NCBI GenBank assembly: GCA_946482335.1 | Contig: CAMLRG010000154.1 | Location: 1 to 12,835, forward strand | Origin: an uncultured Duganella sp. | GTDB lineage: Bacteria; Pseudomonadota; Gammaproteobacteria; Burkholderiales; Burkholderiaceae | Reading direction: 5' to 3' | Length of the DNA stretch: 12,835 nucleotides | Shown here: one piece after another, positions 5,819-12,835 of the stretch | Layout of the letters: the number at the start of each line of letters is the position of its first letter | Position numbering within the stretch: the stretch's first letter is position 1 | The notes under the pieces: generated by a model | Databases searched by the model: none | Seen by the model: only the letters and a program-made list of their open reading frames with translations | Told to the model about the DNA's origin: nothing | Program-made: the position numbers and the translations under genes

Positions 5819-5899
5819 ATATTTCACTTCTCATTAAAAGCATGGGCCCCGCGCCGCCAATATGCCGGGCTTGCCAGCCTATTATCCCTGCGTCTTATC

Positions 5900-8038
5900 T
5901 CAGAAGCGCATCTCCAGTTGCAAACGGATATTACGCACGCCGTAGTTGACCGATTCGGAAGACAGCGTTCCCTTATCAGTATGGTAGATTGAACGCGAGC
6001 GCGAATCCTGCTTCAGCAAATTCCAGCCGGACAGGCGCAATTGGGTCTTGCTGTCGACTTTCCACGCCAGATAAGCGTCCAATTGGCGCGATACGTTCGC
6101 CCAGCTGTAGCGCTCGACATCCATGCGCACCAGGCCATTGGTGCGCAGGTTGAAACTGCCTCCCATGCTCCAGTCACCGCCGGGCGTCTTATAGTCCAAG
6201 CCGACAATGGCCGTCAGCGGCACTTGCTGGTCCAGCCTGTTGTGCGGCCCGGGCACGGCATCCACCTGCGACCAATTGCGGCTGACGCTGGCGCGCACAT
6301 CGAGTGCCGGCGCATTGTCCATCACCGCCTTCATCGGGAACTTCAATTCCACGTCCAGGCTGCGCACGTCGGCGCGGCCATTATTCATCATCGTGGTGAC
6401 CCAGCGCCCCGTCTCGTCCAGCAACACGTTGCGGCGGGTGAAGTTATTGATGCGGCGCGCGGCGGCCGCGACGCTGAACAGCGCGCCCTCGGCCCAGTAA
6501 TGTTCGTACGAGGCGTCGAGGCCGGTCGCCAGTTCCGGCTTCAGGTTCGGGTTGCCGATCCAGTCGGTGTCGATCTGGCTGTTGTTGGTGCTGGTGAAGC
6601 GGCGCCCCGACAGGTTGCCGGCCTGCGGCGCCTTGTACGTGCGGGTCAGGGCCGCGCGCAGCTGGTCCTTGCCGTTCGGCAGTTTATACAGCGTTTGCGC
6701 CAGCGGGCTCCACACGCTGCTGCGGTTGCTGACCGGGTCAAAGCCGGCGCCCGTGCTGCGCGTATGCATGCCTTCCCAGCGCAGGCCCATATACAGCGAC
6801 CAGGCCTTGCTGATATTCCATTCATCCTGGGCGTAAGCCGCCGCGCGCCGCACGGAGGCCTGGTAACCTTCATCCTTGTCGTCGCGCACACCGCTGGCGT
6901 GGAACAGGTCGCGCTGGCTGCGCCAATCGTCACGCTCGGTCAGGCCGGCTTCCCAGCCCATGGCCAGCGCATGGTCGGCGCCGATCGGGGCGGAATACTT
7001 GCCGGTGCTGCTGACGCCCCACTCGCGCACGCCACTGAAGACATCGTGCTGCAATGCGGCCTCGCCGCCATGGGCATCGGCTTCAAACCACTTGCCGCTG
7101 TTGCGCAGCCGGTGGCCGCCGATCTTCGCATCCAGCTTGGCCCCTTCGCCGAACTTGTGCACCCAATTCAGGTCGCTGCGCGCGAACAGGCTCTTGTTCC
7201 GGTTGACCACGTGCACCCCGTCGTACAAGGGCGCGGCCCCCACGTCGACCGCGAAACCACGGTCGATCATGCTCTTGAACACGTTGCGGTTGATGAAGGA
7301 TTGCGATGTCAGCGTATCGCCGTTGGCCAGGTTCCAGTTCAGGCGCGGCGCCAGTTCGATGCCGCGCGCGTGCCCTCGGTCATATACCGTCATGCGGCGG
7401 TCCATCAGCGGGCGCCCGGTCAGGTCGATCAATTCCTCGTCGGTAAAGCTGCTGCGGTCGAATTCGTAGCGGCCGCCACCCAGGTTGACCGAGTAAGAGA
7501 AGTTGCCATCCTTGTCCGACAGGATCAGGTTGCCGTTCGGGTTGGTCACTTCCCTGCTGCGGCTGACGCCGAATTTCAGCTCGCGATGCGCCGTCTTGAC
7601 CGCCTTCTTCAACACGATATTGATGGTGCCGGCGATGGATTGCGTGCTGAATTCGGCGCTGGCGGCGCGGATCACTTCGATGCGCTCGATGCTGTCGGGC
7701 GCCAGCGTTTCGATATTGAAGCCCGGCGGCACACGCTCGCCGTTCAGCAGGATCTGGGTGTAGCCACTGCCCAGGCCGCGCATGCGGATATCGCGGCCAC
7801 CGGCCCCCACCGACACCCCGGGTACCCGCTTCAGCGCATCGCCGATCGAAGTGTCGCCGTAGCGCTTGAGTTCGTCGCTGCTGACGATGATCTTGCTGGC
7901 GGTATCGTCCTTGCGCGGATTATAGGCATCCGCCCCACCCTTGATTTCCACTTTCTGGAGAACTTCCTGCTTCTTTTCCTCGGCCATGGCGTGGCTGGCG
8001 GCGAGGATGGCGGCGGCGGCGAGTGTCAGGCGAATCAT
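5900..8038 (-). CDS. TonB-dependent outer-membrane receptor
   Basis: A 712-residue outer-membrane receptor that would import a ligand (siderophore, haem, metal complex or other) using TonB-ExbBD energy. A signal peptide (1-19, cleavage after AMA) is followed by a possible TonB box in EVLQKVEIKG (25-34). The plug domain (about 45-146) includes IRMRGLGSGYTQILLNGERV (84-103) and IERIEVIRAASAEFSTQSIAGTINIV (118-143). The rest is a strand-rich barrel ending in Arg-Phe, with the C-terminal Phe needed for BAM assembly. The plug start VPGVSVG and colicin-receptor-like features resemble CirA/FepA-type receptors, but the ligand cannot be assigned. No TonB, ExbBD, ABC transporter, anti-sigma factor or siderophore gene is adjacent, so it is an orphan receptor. 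The ATG at 8038 lacks a clear ribosome binding site, but the signal peptide begins there. Confidence 0.95.
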   Translation of the reverse strand: MIRLTLAAAAILAASHAMAEEKKQEVLQKVEIKGGADAYNPRKDDTASKIIVSSDELKRYGDTSIGDALKRVPGVSVGAGGRDIRMRGLGSGYTQILLNGERVPPGFNIETLAPDSIERIEVIRAASAEFSTQSIAGTINIVLKKAVKTAHRELKFGVSRSREVTNPNGNLILSDKDGNFSYSVNLGGGRYEFDRSSFTDEELIDLTGRPLMDRRMTVYDRGHARGIELAPRLNWNLANGDTLTSQSFINRNVFKSMIDRGFAVDVGAAPLYDGVHVVNRNKSLFARSDLNWVHKFGEGAKLDAKIGGHRLRNSGKWFEADAHGGEAALQHDVFSGVREWGVSSTGKYSAPIGADHALAMGWEAGLTERDDWRSQRDLFHASGVRDDKDEGYQASVRRAAAYAQDEWNISKAWSLYMGLRWEGMHTRSTGAGFDPVSNRSSVWSPLAQTLYKLPNGKDQLRAALTRTYKAPQAGNLSGRRFTSTNNSQIDTDWIGNPNLKPELATGLDASYEHYWAEGALFSVAAAARRINNFTRRNVLLDETGRWVTTMMNNGRADVRSLDVELKFPMKAVMDNAPALDVRASVSRNWSQVDAVPGPHNRLDQQVPLTAIVGLDYKTPGGDWSMGGSFNLRTNGLVRMDVERYSWANVSRQLDAYLAWKVDSKTQLRLSGWNLLKQDSRSRSIYHTDKGTLSSESVNYGVRNIRLQLEMRF

Positions 8039-8050
8039 TATTGCAAAAAA

Positions 8051-8065
8051 TGTAAATAATTCTTG
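8051..8065. promoter_or_regulatory. Weak Fur-box-like site before the receptor gene
   Basis: TGTAAATAATTCTTG matches the 7-1-7 Fur pattern TGATAAT-N-ATTATCA at 9 of 14 positions and lies 13 bases before the receptor start. AT-rich leaders give such matches by chance, so iron control is only suggested. Confidence 0.2.
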
Positions 8066-8071
8066 GCCGCA

Positions 8072-8100
8072 ACTCTACCCTATGGTGCGGGCAGTAGCAA
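8072..8100 (-). promoter_or_regulatory. Candidate promoter of the TonB-dependent receptor gene
   Basis: On the minus strand TTGCTA (8100-8095) and TAGAGT (8077-8072) are 17 bases apart, each 4 of 6 to consensus. It would start transcription about 40 bases before the receptor ATG and abuts the divergent psd -10 element. Confidence 0.3.
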
Positions 8101-8103
8101 GGA

Positions 8104-8109
8104 TATAAT
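8104..8109 (+). promoter_or_regulatory. -10 element of psd
   Basis: A perfect TATAAT lies 22 bases before the psd ATG, predicting a short leader of about 16 bases. No good -35 is present at 16-18 bases upstream, so an activator or other contacts may be needed. Confidence 0.45.
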
Positions 8110-8131
8110 TCGGCATCTCAGATGATTTGGA

Positions 8132-8983
8132 ATGCCAACCGTGTCCCGACTTGCCGTTTTGCCGCAATACCTGCTTCCCAAGGGAGCGCTGACCAACTTC
8201 GCCGGCCGTGCCGCGAGCGCCAAGCTGGGCCGCACGACCACACGTTTCATCCGCTGGTTCGTGGCCAAATACGACGTCAACATGGATGAAGCGGCCAATC
8301 CGGACATCGCCAGCTACCACAGCTTCAACGAATTCTTCACCCGTGCCCTGAAGCCGGGCGTCCGCCCGCTGGCCGGGGCCGATTTCGTGTGCCCGGTCGA
8401 TGGCCGCATTTCCCAGTTCGGCGCGATTGAAGGCGACCAGATTTTCCAGGCCAAGGGCCACAAGTTTTCCACCACCGCGCTGGTCGGCGGCGATGCCGCG
8501 CTGGCCGCGCATTTCGAGCACGGCAGTTTCGCCAATCTCTACCTGAGCCCGCGCGACTACCACCGCATCCACATGCCGTGCGACGGCAAGCTGAAGCGCA
8601 TGATCTATGTGCCGGGCGAACTGTTCTCCGTCAACCCGACCACCGCGCGCGGCGTGCCGGGCCTGTTCGCGCGTAACGAGCGCGTAGTGTGCGAGTTCGA
8701 GACGGCCTTCGGCCCCTTCGTGCTGGTGCTGGTGGGCGCCACCATCGTCGGCAGCATGGCCACCGTGTGGCATGGCGTGATCAACCCGCCGCGCCTGCCC
8801 GACGTCACGGCGTGGACTTATGCCGGCCAGGACATCGTGCTGAAGAAGGGCGAAGAAATGGGCCGCTTCCTGCTTGGCTCCACCGTCGTCATGCTGTTCC
8901 CGAAGGACACCCTGCACTTCAACCCGCACTGGCAGCCGGCCGCCCCGGTCCGCCTGGGCGAACTGATGGCCAACCTCAAGTAA
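8132..8983 (+). CDS. psd: Phosphatidylserine decarboxylase proenzyme
   Basis: A 283-residue membrane-associated enzyme making phosphatidylethanolamine from phosphatidylserine. The proenzyme cleaves itself at LGST (Gly249|Ser250), turning Ser250 into the pyruvoyl prosthetic group and giving beta and alpha chains. The catalytic residues fall where expected for the E. coli-type proenzyme: Asp90 in PVDG, His144 and His147 in SPRDYHRIHMP, and Ser250. FARNERVVCEF and VGATIVGSM are further family signatures, and the length is normal for Proteobacteria. The ATG at 8132 gives the expected N-terminus (a helix with QYLLPK); the ribosome binding site is poor, and GTG at 8141 is a possible alternative. 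No pssA or ilvC is in the window. The small membrane protein gene follows after 71 bases and may be cotranscribed. Confidence 0.97.
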   Translation: MPTVSRLAVLPQYLLPKGALTNFAGRAASAKLGRTTTRFIRWFVAKYDVNMDEAANPDIASYHSFNEFFTRALKPGVRPLAGADFVCPVDGRISQFGAIEGDQIFQAKGHKFSTTALVGGDAALAAHFEHGSFANLYLSPRDYHRIHMPCDGKLKRMIYVPGELFSVNPTTARGVPGLFARNERVVCEFETAFGPFVLVLVGATIVGSMATVWHGVINPPRLPDVTAWTYAGQDIVLKKGEEMGRFLLGSTVVMLFPKDTLHFNPHWQPAAPVRLGELMANLK

Positions 8984-9054
8984 TCGTCCGGCGCTTGAGG
9001 CGTCGCAAACGCACGCCCCCACCCGATGGTCTAAACTGGCTGGAAGGAGGCGCC

Positions 9055-9378
9055 ATGACAACTAGCGACCGCGAGTATTTCGATGCACGCTTTGCCCAGC
9101 TGGAAACGCTGATCCAAAAGTCCGTCGCCGACGTCAAGGCCGAGGTCCGGTCGGAACTTCATACGATCATCGTCAGCACAGTCAAATGGTGCGCAAGCAT
9201 CGCCGCGACCACCGTTCTGGTCTTTACGACAGTGGTCGCCTTCCTGATGAATAATGCGGTGCCGCGGGTCCCGCAGGCGCCAGCGGCTCCGGCACCGACC
9301 GTCATTGTCGTCCCCCCTATCCCGGCCGGGCTGCCGCCATCGAGCGGCCCACAACCGGGCACCCTGCCGCGCGGCTGA
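9055..9378 (+). CDS. Small membrane-anchored protein with proline-rich tail, unknown function
   Basis: A 107-residue protein that I do not recognise. Residues 5-38 are charged and heptad-like (FDARFAQLETLIQKSVADVK), suggesting a short coiled coil. Residues about 44-66 form one membrane helix (CASIAATTVLVFTTVVAFLM). The tail (67-107) is rich in Pro and Ala, ending with repeated PP/GP pairs, and contains a hydrophobic VIVVPPIP. With no signal peptide and a single central helix, the N-terminus is probably cytoplasmic and the tail periplasmic, though this is not certain. The start is chosen from the strong AAGGAGG at 9044-9050, four bases before ATG; longer in-frame extensions run back into psd. 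It lies 71 bases after psd on the same strand and 9 bases from the convergent copD stop. The ribosome binding site and composition make it a credible gene. Confidence 0.75.
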   Translation: MTTSDREYFDARFAQLETLIQKSVADVKAEVRSELHTIIVSTVKWCASIAATTVLVFTTVVAFLMNNAVPRVPQAPAAPAPTVIVVPPIPAGLPPSSGPQPGTLPRG

Positions 9379-9387
9379 ACGCGCGTT

Positions 9388-10275
9388 TCAGGCCATCGCG
9401 GGCGGCTGCTGCGCTACGAGCACGGCGGCGGCCAGCATGGCACCCGCCAGCACGAACGATTCCGCCTGCAGCACCAGCCGTGCGCGCGCCAGGGCCGCCA
9501 CATTGCCTTCCTGTGCCTGCGGGAAGGCAGCGAGCTTGTTGTAGCCCCCCATGGCCGCCGCCAGCAGCACCAGCACCACTTTGACGATCAGCGCCGTGCC
9601 ATAAGGATTGCCCAGGGCTTGCGCCGGCGTGCCGAGCCCGTGCCAGGAATTGTAGATGCCGGTTGCCACGATCGCGGCAATCGCCAGCGATGCGGCAAAC
9701 GAGAGCCGTTCCATGTACCGCACTGGCGCGTAGCGCTCGTCGCGCATCACCAGCCAGGCGCCGACGCAGACTGCGCCCAGCCACAATGCCACACAGACCA
9801 GGTGCAGCCACTCCACCGCCATGCCGAAGGTCAGCAAGCCTTCTTCCGCAGCGTGGCTGTTGGCCGCCCGCGCCGCGGCGAACAGGGCCAGCATGGCGAG
9901 CCCCACCGCGCGTGCCCTGGCACTGCGCAGCAATGCCGCACCGCCCGCCGCCAGCGCGGCGGCACAGCCCAGGCCCAGCAGCCCGGCCTTGCCGAAGGCG
10001 GTGGCACTCAGCATGGTCCACAGGGCCGGACCGGCATCGGCAGGGCCTACGCCGGCCATCGCCGCGGCGGCCGACCACAGCGCCGCGAATTCACCGGCCA
10101 GGCAAGCCAGCGCCGCCGGGCGCCACAGGCGGTCCAGCCGCTGCTTGACGGGGCCCACCCATGCCGCCTCGGCGTCGGCCAGCCAATGGCGGGCCGACAG
10201 TAAGCCCAACAGCAGCGCGAACGCCAGGTTCAGCAACCAGGTGCTGCCGTACTGCAGTGCTTGCCCGGCGTCCAA
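9388..10275 (-). CDS. copD: CopD family copper resistance membrane protein
   Basis: A 295-residue inner-membrane protein with about eight hydrophobic helices, of the CopD/PcoD family thought to move copper across the inner membrane with CopC. The second half carries the recognisable AVEWLHLVCVALWLGAVCVG segment with a helix-embedded His, then a YMERLSFAASLAIAAIVATGIYNSW region typical of the family's C-terminal domain. The start appears to be TTG at 10275: an in-frame stop lies only three codons upstream, the out-of-frame ATG at 10280 leads nowhere, and GGTGA precedes the TTG by six bases. Only one base separates the copC stop from this start, so translation is coupled. The gene converges on the small membrane protein gene. 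The exact transport role is not settled for the family. Confidence 0.9.
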   Translation of the reverse strand: MDAGQALQYGSTWLLNLAFALLLGLLSARHWLADAEAAWVGPVKQRLDRLWRPAALACLAGEFAALWSAAAAMAGVGPADAGPALWTMLSATAFGKAGLLGLGCAAALAAGGAALLRSARARAVGLAMLALFAAARAANSHAAEEGLLTFGMAVEWLHLVCVALWLGAVCVGAWLVMRDERYAPVRYMERLSFAASLAIAAIVATGIYNSWHGLGTPAQALGNPYGTALIVKVVLVLLAAAMGGYNKLAAFPQAQEGNVAALARARLVLQAESFVLAGAMLAAAVLVAQQPPAMA

Positions 10276-10276
10276 A

Positions 10277-10624
10277 TCATTTCACCGTGAACGAGAAGCT
10301 GCCCTTGCGGCGGTGGCCGTCCGGACCCACGGCCACCCAGCTCACCTGATAGGCGCCGGAAGCCAGCGCCGGCAAGTCACGCTTCAGCACCACCGGATCG
10401 GCAGCGTCGACTTGCGCAGTCCCCGGCACCACCTTGCCCGAAAACTCCTTCACCTCGATCGAGCTGAATGCCGGCTCCACCTTCTCGTTGAAGGTCAGCA
10501 CAATCTGCGGTGGCGCCTTGTCCAGCACCGCGCCGCTGGCGGGAATGGACTGTTTCACCGTTGCGTGGGCAAACACCAGCGGCGCCGCCACGCACATGCC
10601 AAGGCCAATCAAAAATCGTTTCAT
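10277..10624 (-). CDS. copC: CopC periplasmic copper-binding protein
   Basis: A 115-residue periplasmic protein with a signal peptide (1-19, cleavage after VFA) and a cupredoxin-like CopC domain. After cleavage the first residue is His20, expected to bind Cu(II) through its amino terminus and side chain. Asp102 and His104 in PDGH become mature residues 83 and 85, the same numbers as the Cu(II) ligands known for Pseudomonas CopC. The Met-rich Cu(I) site is absent: the only Met residues are in the signal peptide, so this is a Cu(II)-only type. The start ATG has GGAG five bases upstream (10633-10630). It is the first gene of a two-gene unit with copD, consistent with copper acquisition or tolerance. 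Confidence 0.95.
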   Translation of the reverse strand: MKRFLIGLGMCVAAPLVFAHATVKQSIPASGAVLDKAPPQIVLTFNEKVEPAFSSIEVKEFSGKVVPGTAQVDAADPVVLKRDLPALASGAYQVSWVAVGPDGHRRKGSFSFTVK

Positions 10625-10656
10625 GGGAACTCCGGGAAATGGATGAACATAGCGAT

Positions 10657-10686
10657 ATCTAACCCGCTCGCGCCTGTCGCGGTCAA
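10657..10686 (-). promoter_or_regulatory. Candidate promoter of copC-copD
   Basis: On the minus strand TTGACC (10686-10681, 5 of 6) and TTAGAT (10662-10657, 3 of 6) are 18 bases apart, about 33 bases before the copC ATG. No recognisable CueR or CopR operator was found beside it. Confidence 0.3.
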
Positions 10687-10752
10687 GTGCTTTTCAGCCC
10701 GCGCCGCATACTTGATAGATGCCCCGAAATGAGGCCGTCTTTTCAGCACTTT

Positions 10753-10767
10753 CTGCCGAATTGGCAG
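10753..10767. repeat. Inverted repeat in the copC/acetyltransferase gap
   Basis: CTGCC (10753-10757) and GGCAG (10763-10767) flank the 5-base AT-rich GAATT. This short perfect inverted repeat is the only clear dyad in the 253-base divergent gap (10625-10877) and could be an operator for either gene. No T run follows, so it is not a terminator. Confidence 0.25.
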
Positions 10768-10877
10768 GCCCCGCCGGGACGTCATTGCGTTCTTCAAAAC
10801 AGGCTGGCGCGGCAGGCGGCGCGTAGGTTAGCATGAAGCTCACCGCCGTTCCAAACGGTGCAGAAAACGGAGGAATC

Positions 10878-11753
10878 GTGACACAGCAAATCAGACGTAT
10901 CGTCGTGTGCTACCGGCGCATGACGGAGGCCGACATACCGGCCGCACACCAGCTTTCGCTCGCGGTGCGCTGGCCGCACCGGATCGAGGACTGGCAATTC
11001 GTGCAAGCTTTGGGCGCCGGCTATGTTGCCGAAGTTGAAGGCACGGACGGACCGCAGATTGTCGGCACAGCGCTGTGCTGGAGCCACGGCGCCACCTTCG
11101 CCTCCGTCGGCATGGTCATCGTGTCGCCGGATTACCAGGGACAGGGCATGGGCAAGAAGCTGATGTCGCTGGCGCTGGGCGAGCTTGGCGACCAGCGTAC
11201 CGTACTGCTGCACGCCACCGAGGCGGGCAAGGCGCTGTACGAGTCGTTCGGCTTCTCGGCATTCGGCACCGTGCACCAGCACCAGGGCACGGTGTTCAAG
11301 ACGCCATTGATGCAGCTGCCGGTCGGCGAGCGCATCCGCCCGCTCGGCACGCGCGACACGGCCAAGATCGCGGCCCTTGCCGGACGCGCCGCCGGCATGC
11401 CGCGTGCCGCCGTGCTGTCGGCCCTGCTGAACGTGGCCGAGGGCGTGGTCATCGACCGCTACGACGAAGTGATCGGCTTTGCATTATTGCGCCGTTTCGG
11501 CCACGGCTACGCCATCGGCCCCGTCGTCGCGCCCGACGCCGAACGCGCCAAGGCCCTGATCGCGCACTGGACCGGCACCTACGGCGGCGCCTTCCTGCGC
11601 ATCGACGTCAACGAAAAGTGCGGCCTGAGCCCATGGCTGACCGAGCTTGGCCTGGTGCAGGTGGAAAGCGTGCTGACCATGGCGCGCGGCGAGCCGCCGC
11701 TGTGCGATCCGGGCATGAAAGTATTCGGCTTGATCAACCAGGCACTGGGCTGA
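10878..11753 (+). CDS. GNAT acetyltransferase with two tandem domains
   Basis: A 291-residue cytoplasmic acetyltransferase. The N-terminal GNAT domain (about 10-130) contains the acetyl-CoA loop VIVSPDYQGQGMGKKLM with the Q-x-x-G-x-G/A pattern, and the YESFGFSAFGTV ending usual for the fold. The second half (about 140-290) resembles the Acetyltransf_18 (YitH-like) C-terminal domain (PLGTRDTAKIAALAGRAAGMPR, then GHGYAIGPVVAPDAERAKALI). The acceptor is unknown. The start is set at GTG 10878 because GGAGG (10869-10873) lies four bases upstream; an in-frame ATG at 10833 would add 15 residues of unconserved-looking sequence without a good ribosome binding site. A class III aminotransferase gene follows 131 bases downstream on the same strand, suggesting amine metabolism. 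Confidence 0.88.
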   Translation: MTQQIRRIVVCYRRMTEADIPAAHQLSLAVRWPHRIEDWQFVQALGAGYVAEVEGTDGPQIVGTALCWSHGATFASVGMVIVSPDYQGQGMGKKLMSLALGELGDQRTVLLHATEAGKALYESFGFSAFGTVHQHQGTVFKTPLMQLPVGERIRPLGTRDTAKIAALAGRAAGMPRAAVLSALLNVAEGVVIDRYDEVIGFALLRRFGHGYAIGPVVAPDAERAKALIAHWTGTYGGAFLRIDVNEKCGLSPWLTELGLVQVESVLTMARGEPPLCDPGMKVFGLINQALG

Positions 11754-11773
11754 AGACGGTGCAGCACAAAATG

Positions 11774-11807
11774 CCGGGGCGGAAGGAAATATGCAATTTC
11801 CGCCCGG
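11774..11807. terminator. Hairpin after the acetyltransferase gene, possible weak terminator
   Basis: GGGCGGAA (11777-11784) pairs with TTCCGCCC (11798-11805), with two more pairs possible across a bulged G. An alternative nested stem, GGAAAT/ATTTCC, also exists. There is no T run in either direction, so termination is uncertain. It lies 20 bases past the acetyltransferase stop and before the aminotransferase gene. Confidence 0.35.
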
Positions 11808-11884
11808 TGCGGGGGACGCCATCGCAAGCTTCCACTGGCGTTCCGACCCTAAGATGGTGCCAGGCTCACACCACGGAAACCATC

Positions 11885-12835
11885 ATGCAAAACAACTCCC
11901 TGATTGACCTTGATCGTCAGCACCTGATCCACCCTGTCACCAATTTCCGCGCGCACGAAAAACGCGGGCCCACCATCCTGCAATCGGGCCACGGCGCCTG
12001 GCTGCGCGATGCCGATGGCCGCGACTTGCTCGATGCCTTCGCCGGCCTGTGGTGCGTCAACACCGGCTACGGCCAGCAGAGCATCGTCGAGGTGGCGATG
12101 GAACAGATGCGGCGCCTGCCCTACGCCACCGGCTACTTCAGCTTCGGCTCCGAACCGGCGATCCGCCTGGCGGCGCGCCTGGTGGAACTGGCGCCGGCAT
12201 CGCTCAAGCACGTCTACTTCACGCTCGGCGGCTCGGACGCGGTCGATGCGGCGATCCGCTACATCAGCTACTACTACCGCGCGCAGGGCAAGCCGGAACG
12301 CAACCAGTTCATCTCGCTGCAGCGCGGCTACCATGGCTCGTCGTCGGTGGGCGCGGGCTTGACCGCCTTGCCCGTGTTCCACCGCAACTTCGGCCTGCCG
12401 CTGCCCAGCCAGCATTACATCTCGTCGCCCTACCCTTACCGCCACCCGCAAGGCAGCGACCCGCAAGCGCTGATCGCCGCCTCCGTGGCCGAGCTGCGCG
12501 CCAAGGTGGCCGAGCTGGGTGCCGACCGCGTGGCCGCCTTCTTCTGCGAACCGGTGCAAGGCTCGGGCGGCGTGATCGTGCCGCCAGCAGGCTGGCTGAA
12601 AGCCATGGCCGACACCTGCCGCGAATTGGGCATCCTGTTCGTGGTCGATGAAGTGATCACCGGCTTTGGCCGTACCGGGCCGCTGTTCGCCTGCGAGGCC
12701 GAAGGCGTGCAGCCGGACATGATGACCGTGGCGAAGGGCTTGACGGCCGGTTATGCGCCGATGGGCGCCTTGCTGATGTCGGATGCCATCTACCAGTCCA
12801 TCGCCGAGCATGCCGGCCCGGACATCCCGGTGGGT
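11885..12835 (+). CDS. Class III PLP-dependent aminotransferase (3' end cut by window edge)
   Basis: The first 317 residues of a fold-type I class III (omega) aminotransferase; about 110-140 residues are missing to the right. AGLWCVNTGYG near residue 54 is the usual active-site entrance segment. GGSDAV (115-120) binds the PLP phosphate, RGYHGSS holds the aromatic ring stacker and His, VDEVITGFGRTG (from 253) provides Asp255 for the pyridine nitrogen, and Lys284 in VAKGLTAGYAPMGA forms the Schiff base. It resembles omega-amino acid or polyamine:pyruvate transaminases and proteins labelled aspartate aminotransferase family; the substrate cannot be fixed. The ATG at 11885 is preceded by a weak GGAA and gives the expected N-terminus. 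The neighbouring acetyltransferase could act on related amines. Confidence 0.93.
   Translation, partial: MQNNSLIDLDRQHLIHPVTNFRAHEKRGPTILQSGHGAWLRDADGRDLLDAFAGLWCVNTGYGQQSIVEVAMEQMRRLPYATGYFSFGSEPAIRLAARLVELAPASLKHVYFTLGGSDAVDAAIRYISYYYRAQGKPERNQFISLQRGYHGSSSVGAGLTALPVFHRNFGLPLPSQHYISSPYPYRHPQGSDPQALIAASVAELRAKVAELGADRVAAFFCEPVQGSGGVIVPPAGWLKAMADTCRELGILFVVDEVITGFGRTGPLFACEAEGVQPDMMTVAKGLTAGYAPMGALLMSDAIYQSIAEHAGPDIPVG

Noticed and set aside
6041..8059. 672-codon plus-strand frame opposite the TonB-dependent receptor
   Set aside because: Mirror frame of a well-recognised receptor gene; composition rich in His, Arg, Val and Gln and no domain.
8689..9054. Extension of the small membrane protein gene back to 8689
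   Set aside because: It would overlap psd out of frame with low-complexity Arg/Gly/Pro sequence; the AAGGAGG before 9055 marks the real start.
10833..10877. ATG 10833 as start of the acetyltransferase
   Set aside because: The ribosome binding site is weak and the extra 15 residues look random; GTG 10878 follows a strong GGAGG.
11849..12811. Minus-strand frame opposite the aminotransferase
   Set aside because: The plus strand carries unmistakable PLP-binding motifs throughout; the minus frame is a shadow.

Overview
The window reads as ordinary chromosome of a GC-rich betaproteobacterium, most likely Oxalobacteraceae (Massilia, Janthinobacterium or Duganella type). This rests on strong G/C bias at third codon positions, the flavour of the H-NS-like, Psd and class III aminotransferase proteins, and the gene mix. 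No RNA gene, insertion sequence, CRISPR array or phage gene was seen. The family assignment is inferred from recalled protein families, not from a search.

Layout. Bases 1-234 hold what looks like a complete transcription attenuator: a consensus -35 promoter, a 16-codon leader peptide ending Trp-Trp-Arg-Arg, a 1:2 hairpin over the Trp codons, and an intrinsic terminator 36 bases before trpS (235-1254). trpS overlaps a small DUF1294 membrane protein gene (to 1562) at its stop/start. An erythromycin-esterase-family gene (1509-2840, minus) converges on them with a 54-base overlap. A 61-base divergent gap carrying three 5-base half-sites exactly 10 bases apart leads to an EamA/DMT exporter (2902-3855, plus). 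On the minus strand follow a PaiB-like FMN-binding protein (3842-4498), a stand-alone LON substrate-binding-domain protein (4549-5163), an H-NS-family protein (5380-5673) with its own promoter and terminator, and a TonB-dependent receptor (5900-8038) with its own terminator. Divergent from the receptor is psd (8132-8983), followed by a small membrane-anchored proline-rich protein (9055-9378). A copC-copD pair (minus, 10624 to 9388) and, divergently, a double-domain GNAT acetyltransferase (10878-11753) and a class III aminotransferase cut by the right edge (11885-12835) complete the window.

How the genes work together. Most are independent housekeeping or accessory units. Clear functional linkages are: leader peptide, attenuator, trpS and probably the DUF1294 gene as one tryptophan-responsive operon; and copC-copD as a translationally coupled copper uptake/handling pair.

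The main discovery candidate is the leader-peptide attenuator in front of trpS. The downstream enzyme looks like the auxiliary class of tryptophanyl-tRNA synthetase rather than the usual betaproteobacterial housekeeping type. It carries Gln where the indolmycin-sensitive Geobacillus enzyme has His43. Together this suggests an inducible, possibly antibiotic-tolerant, second TrpRS.
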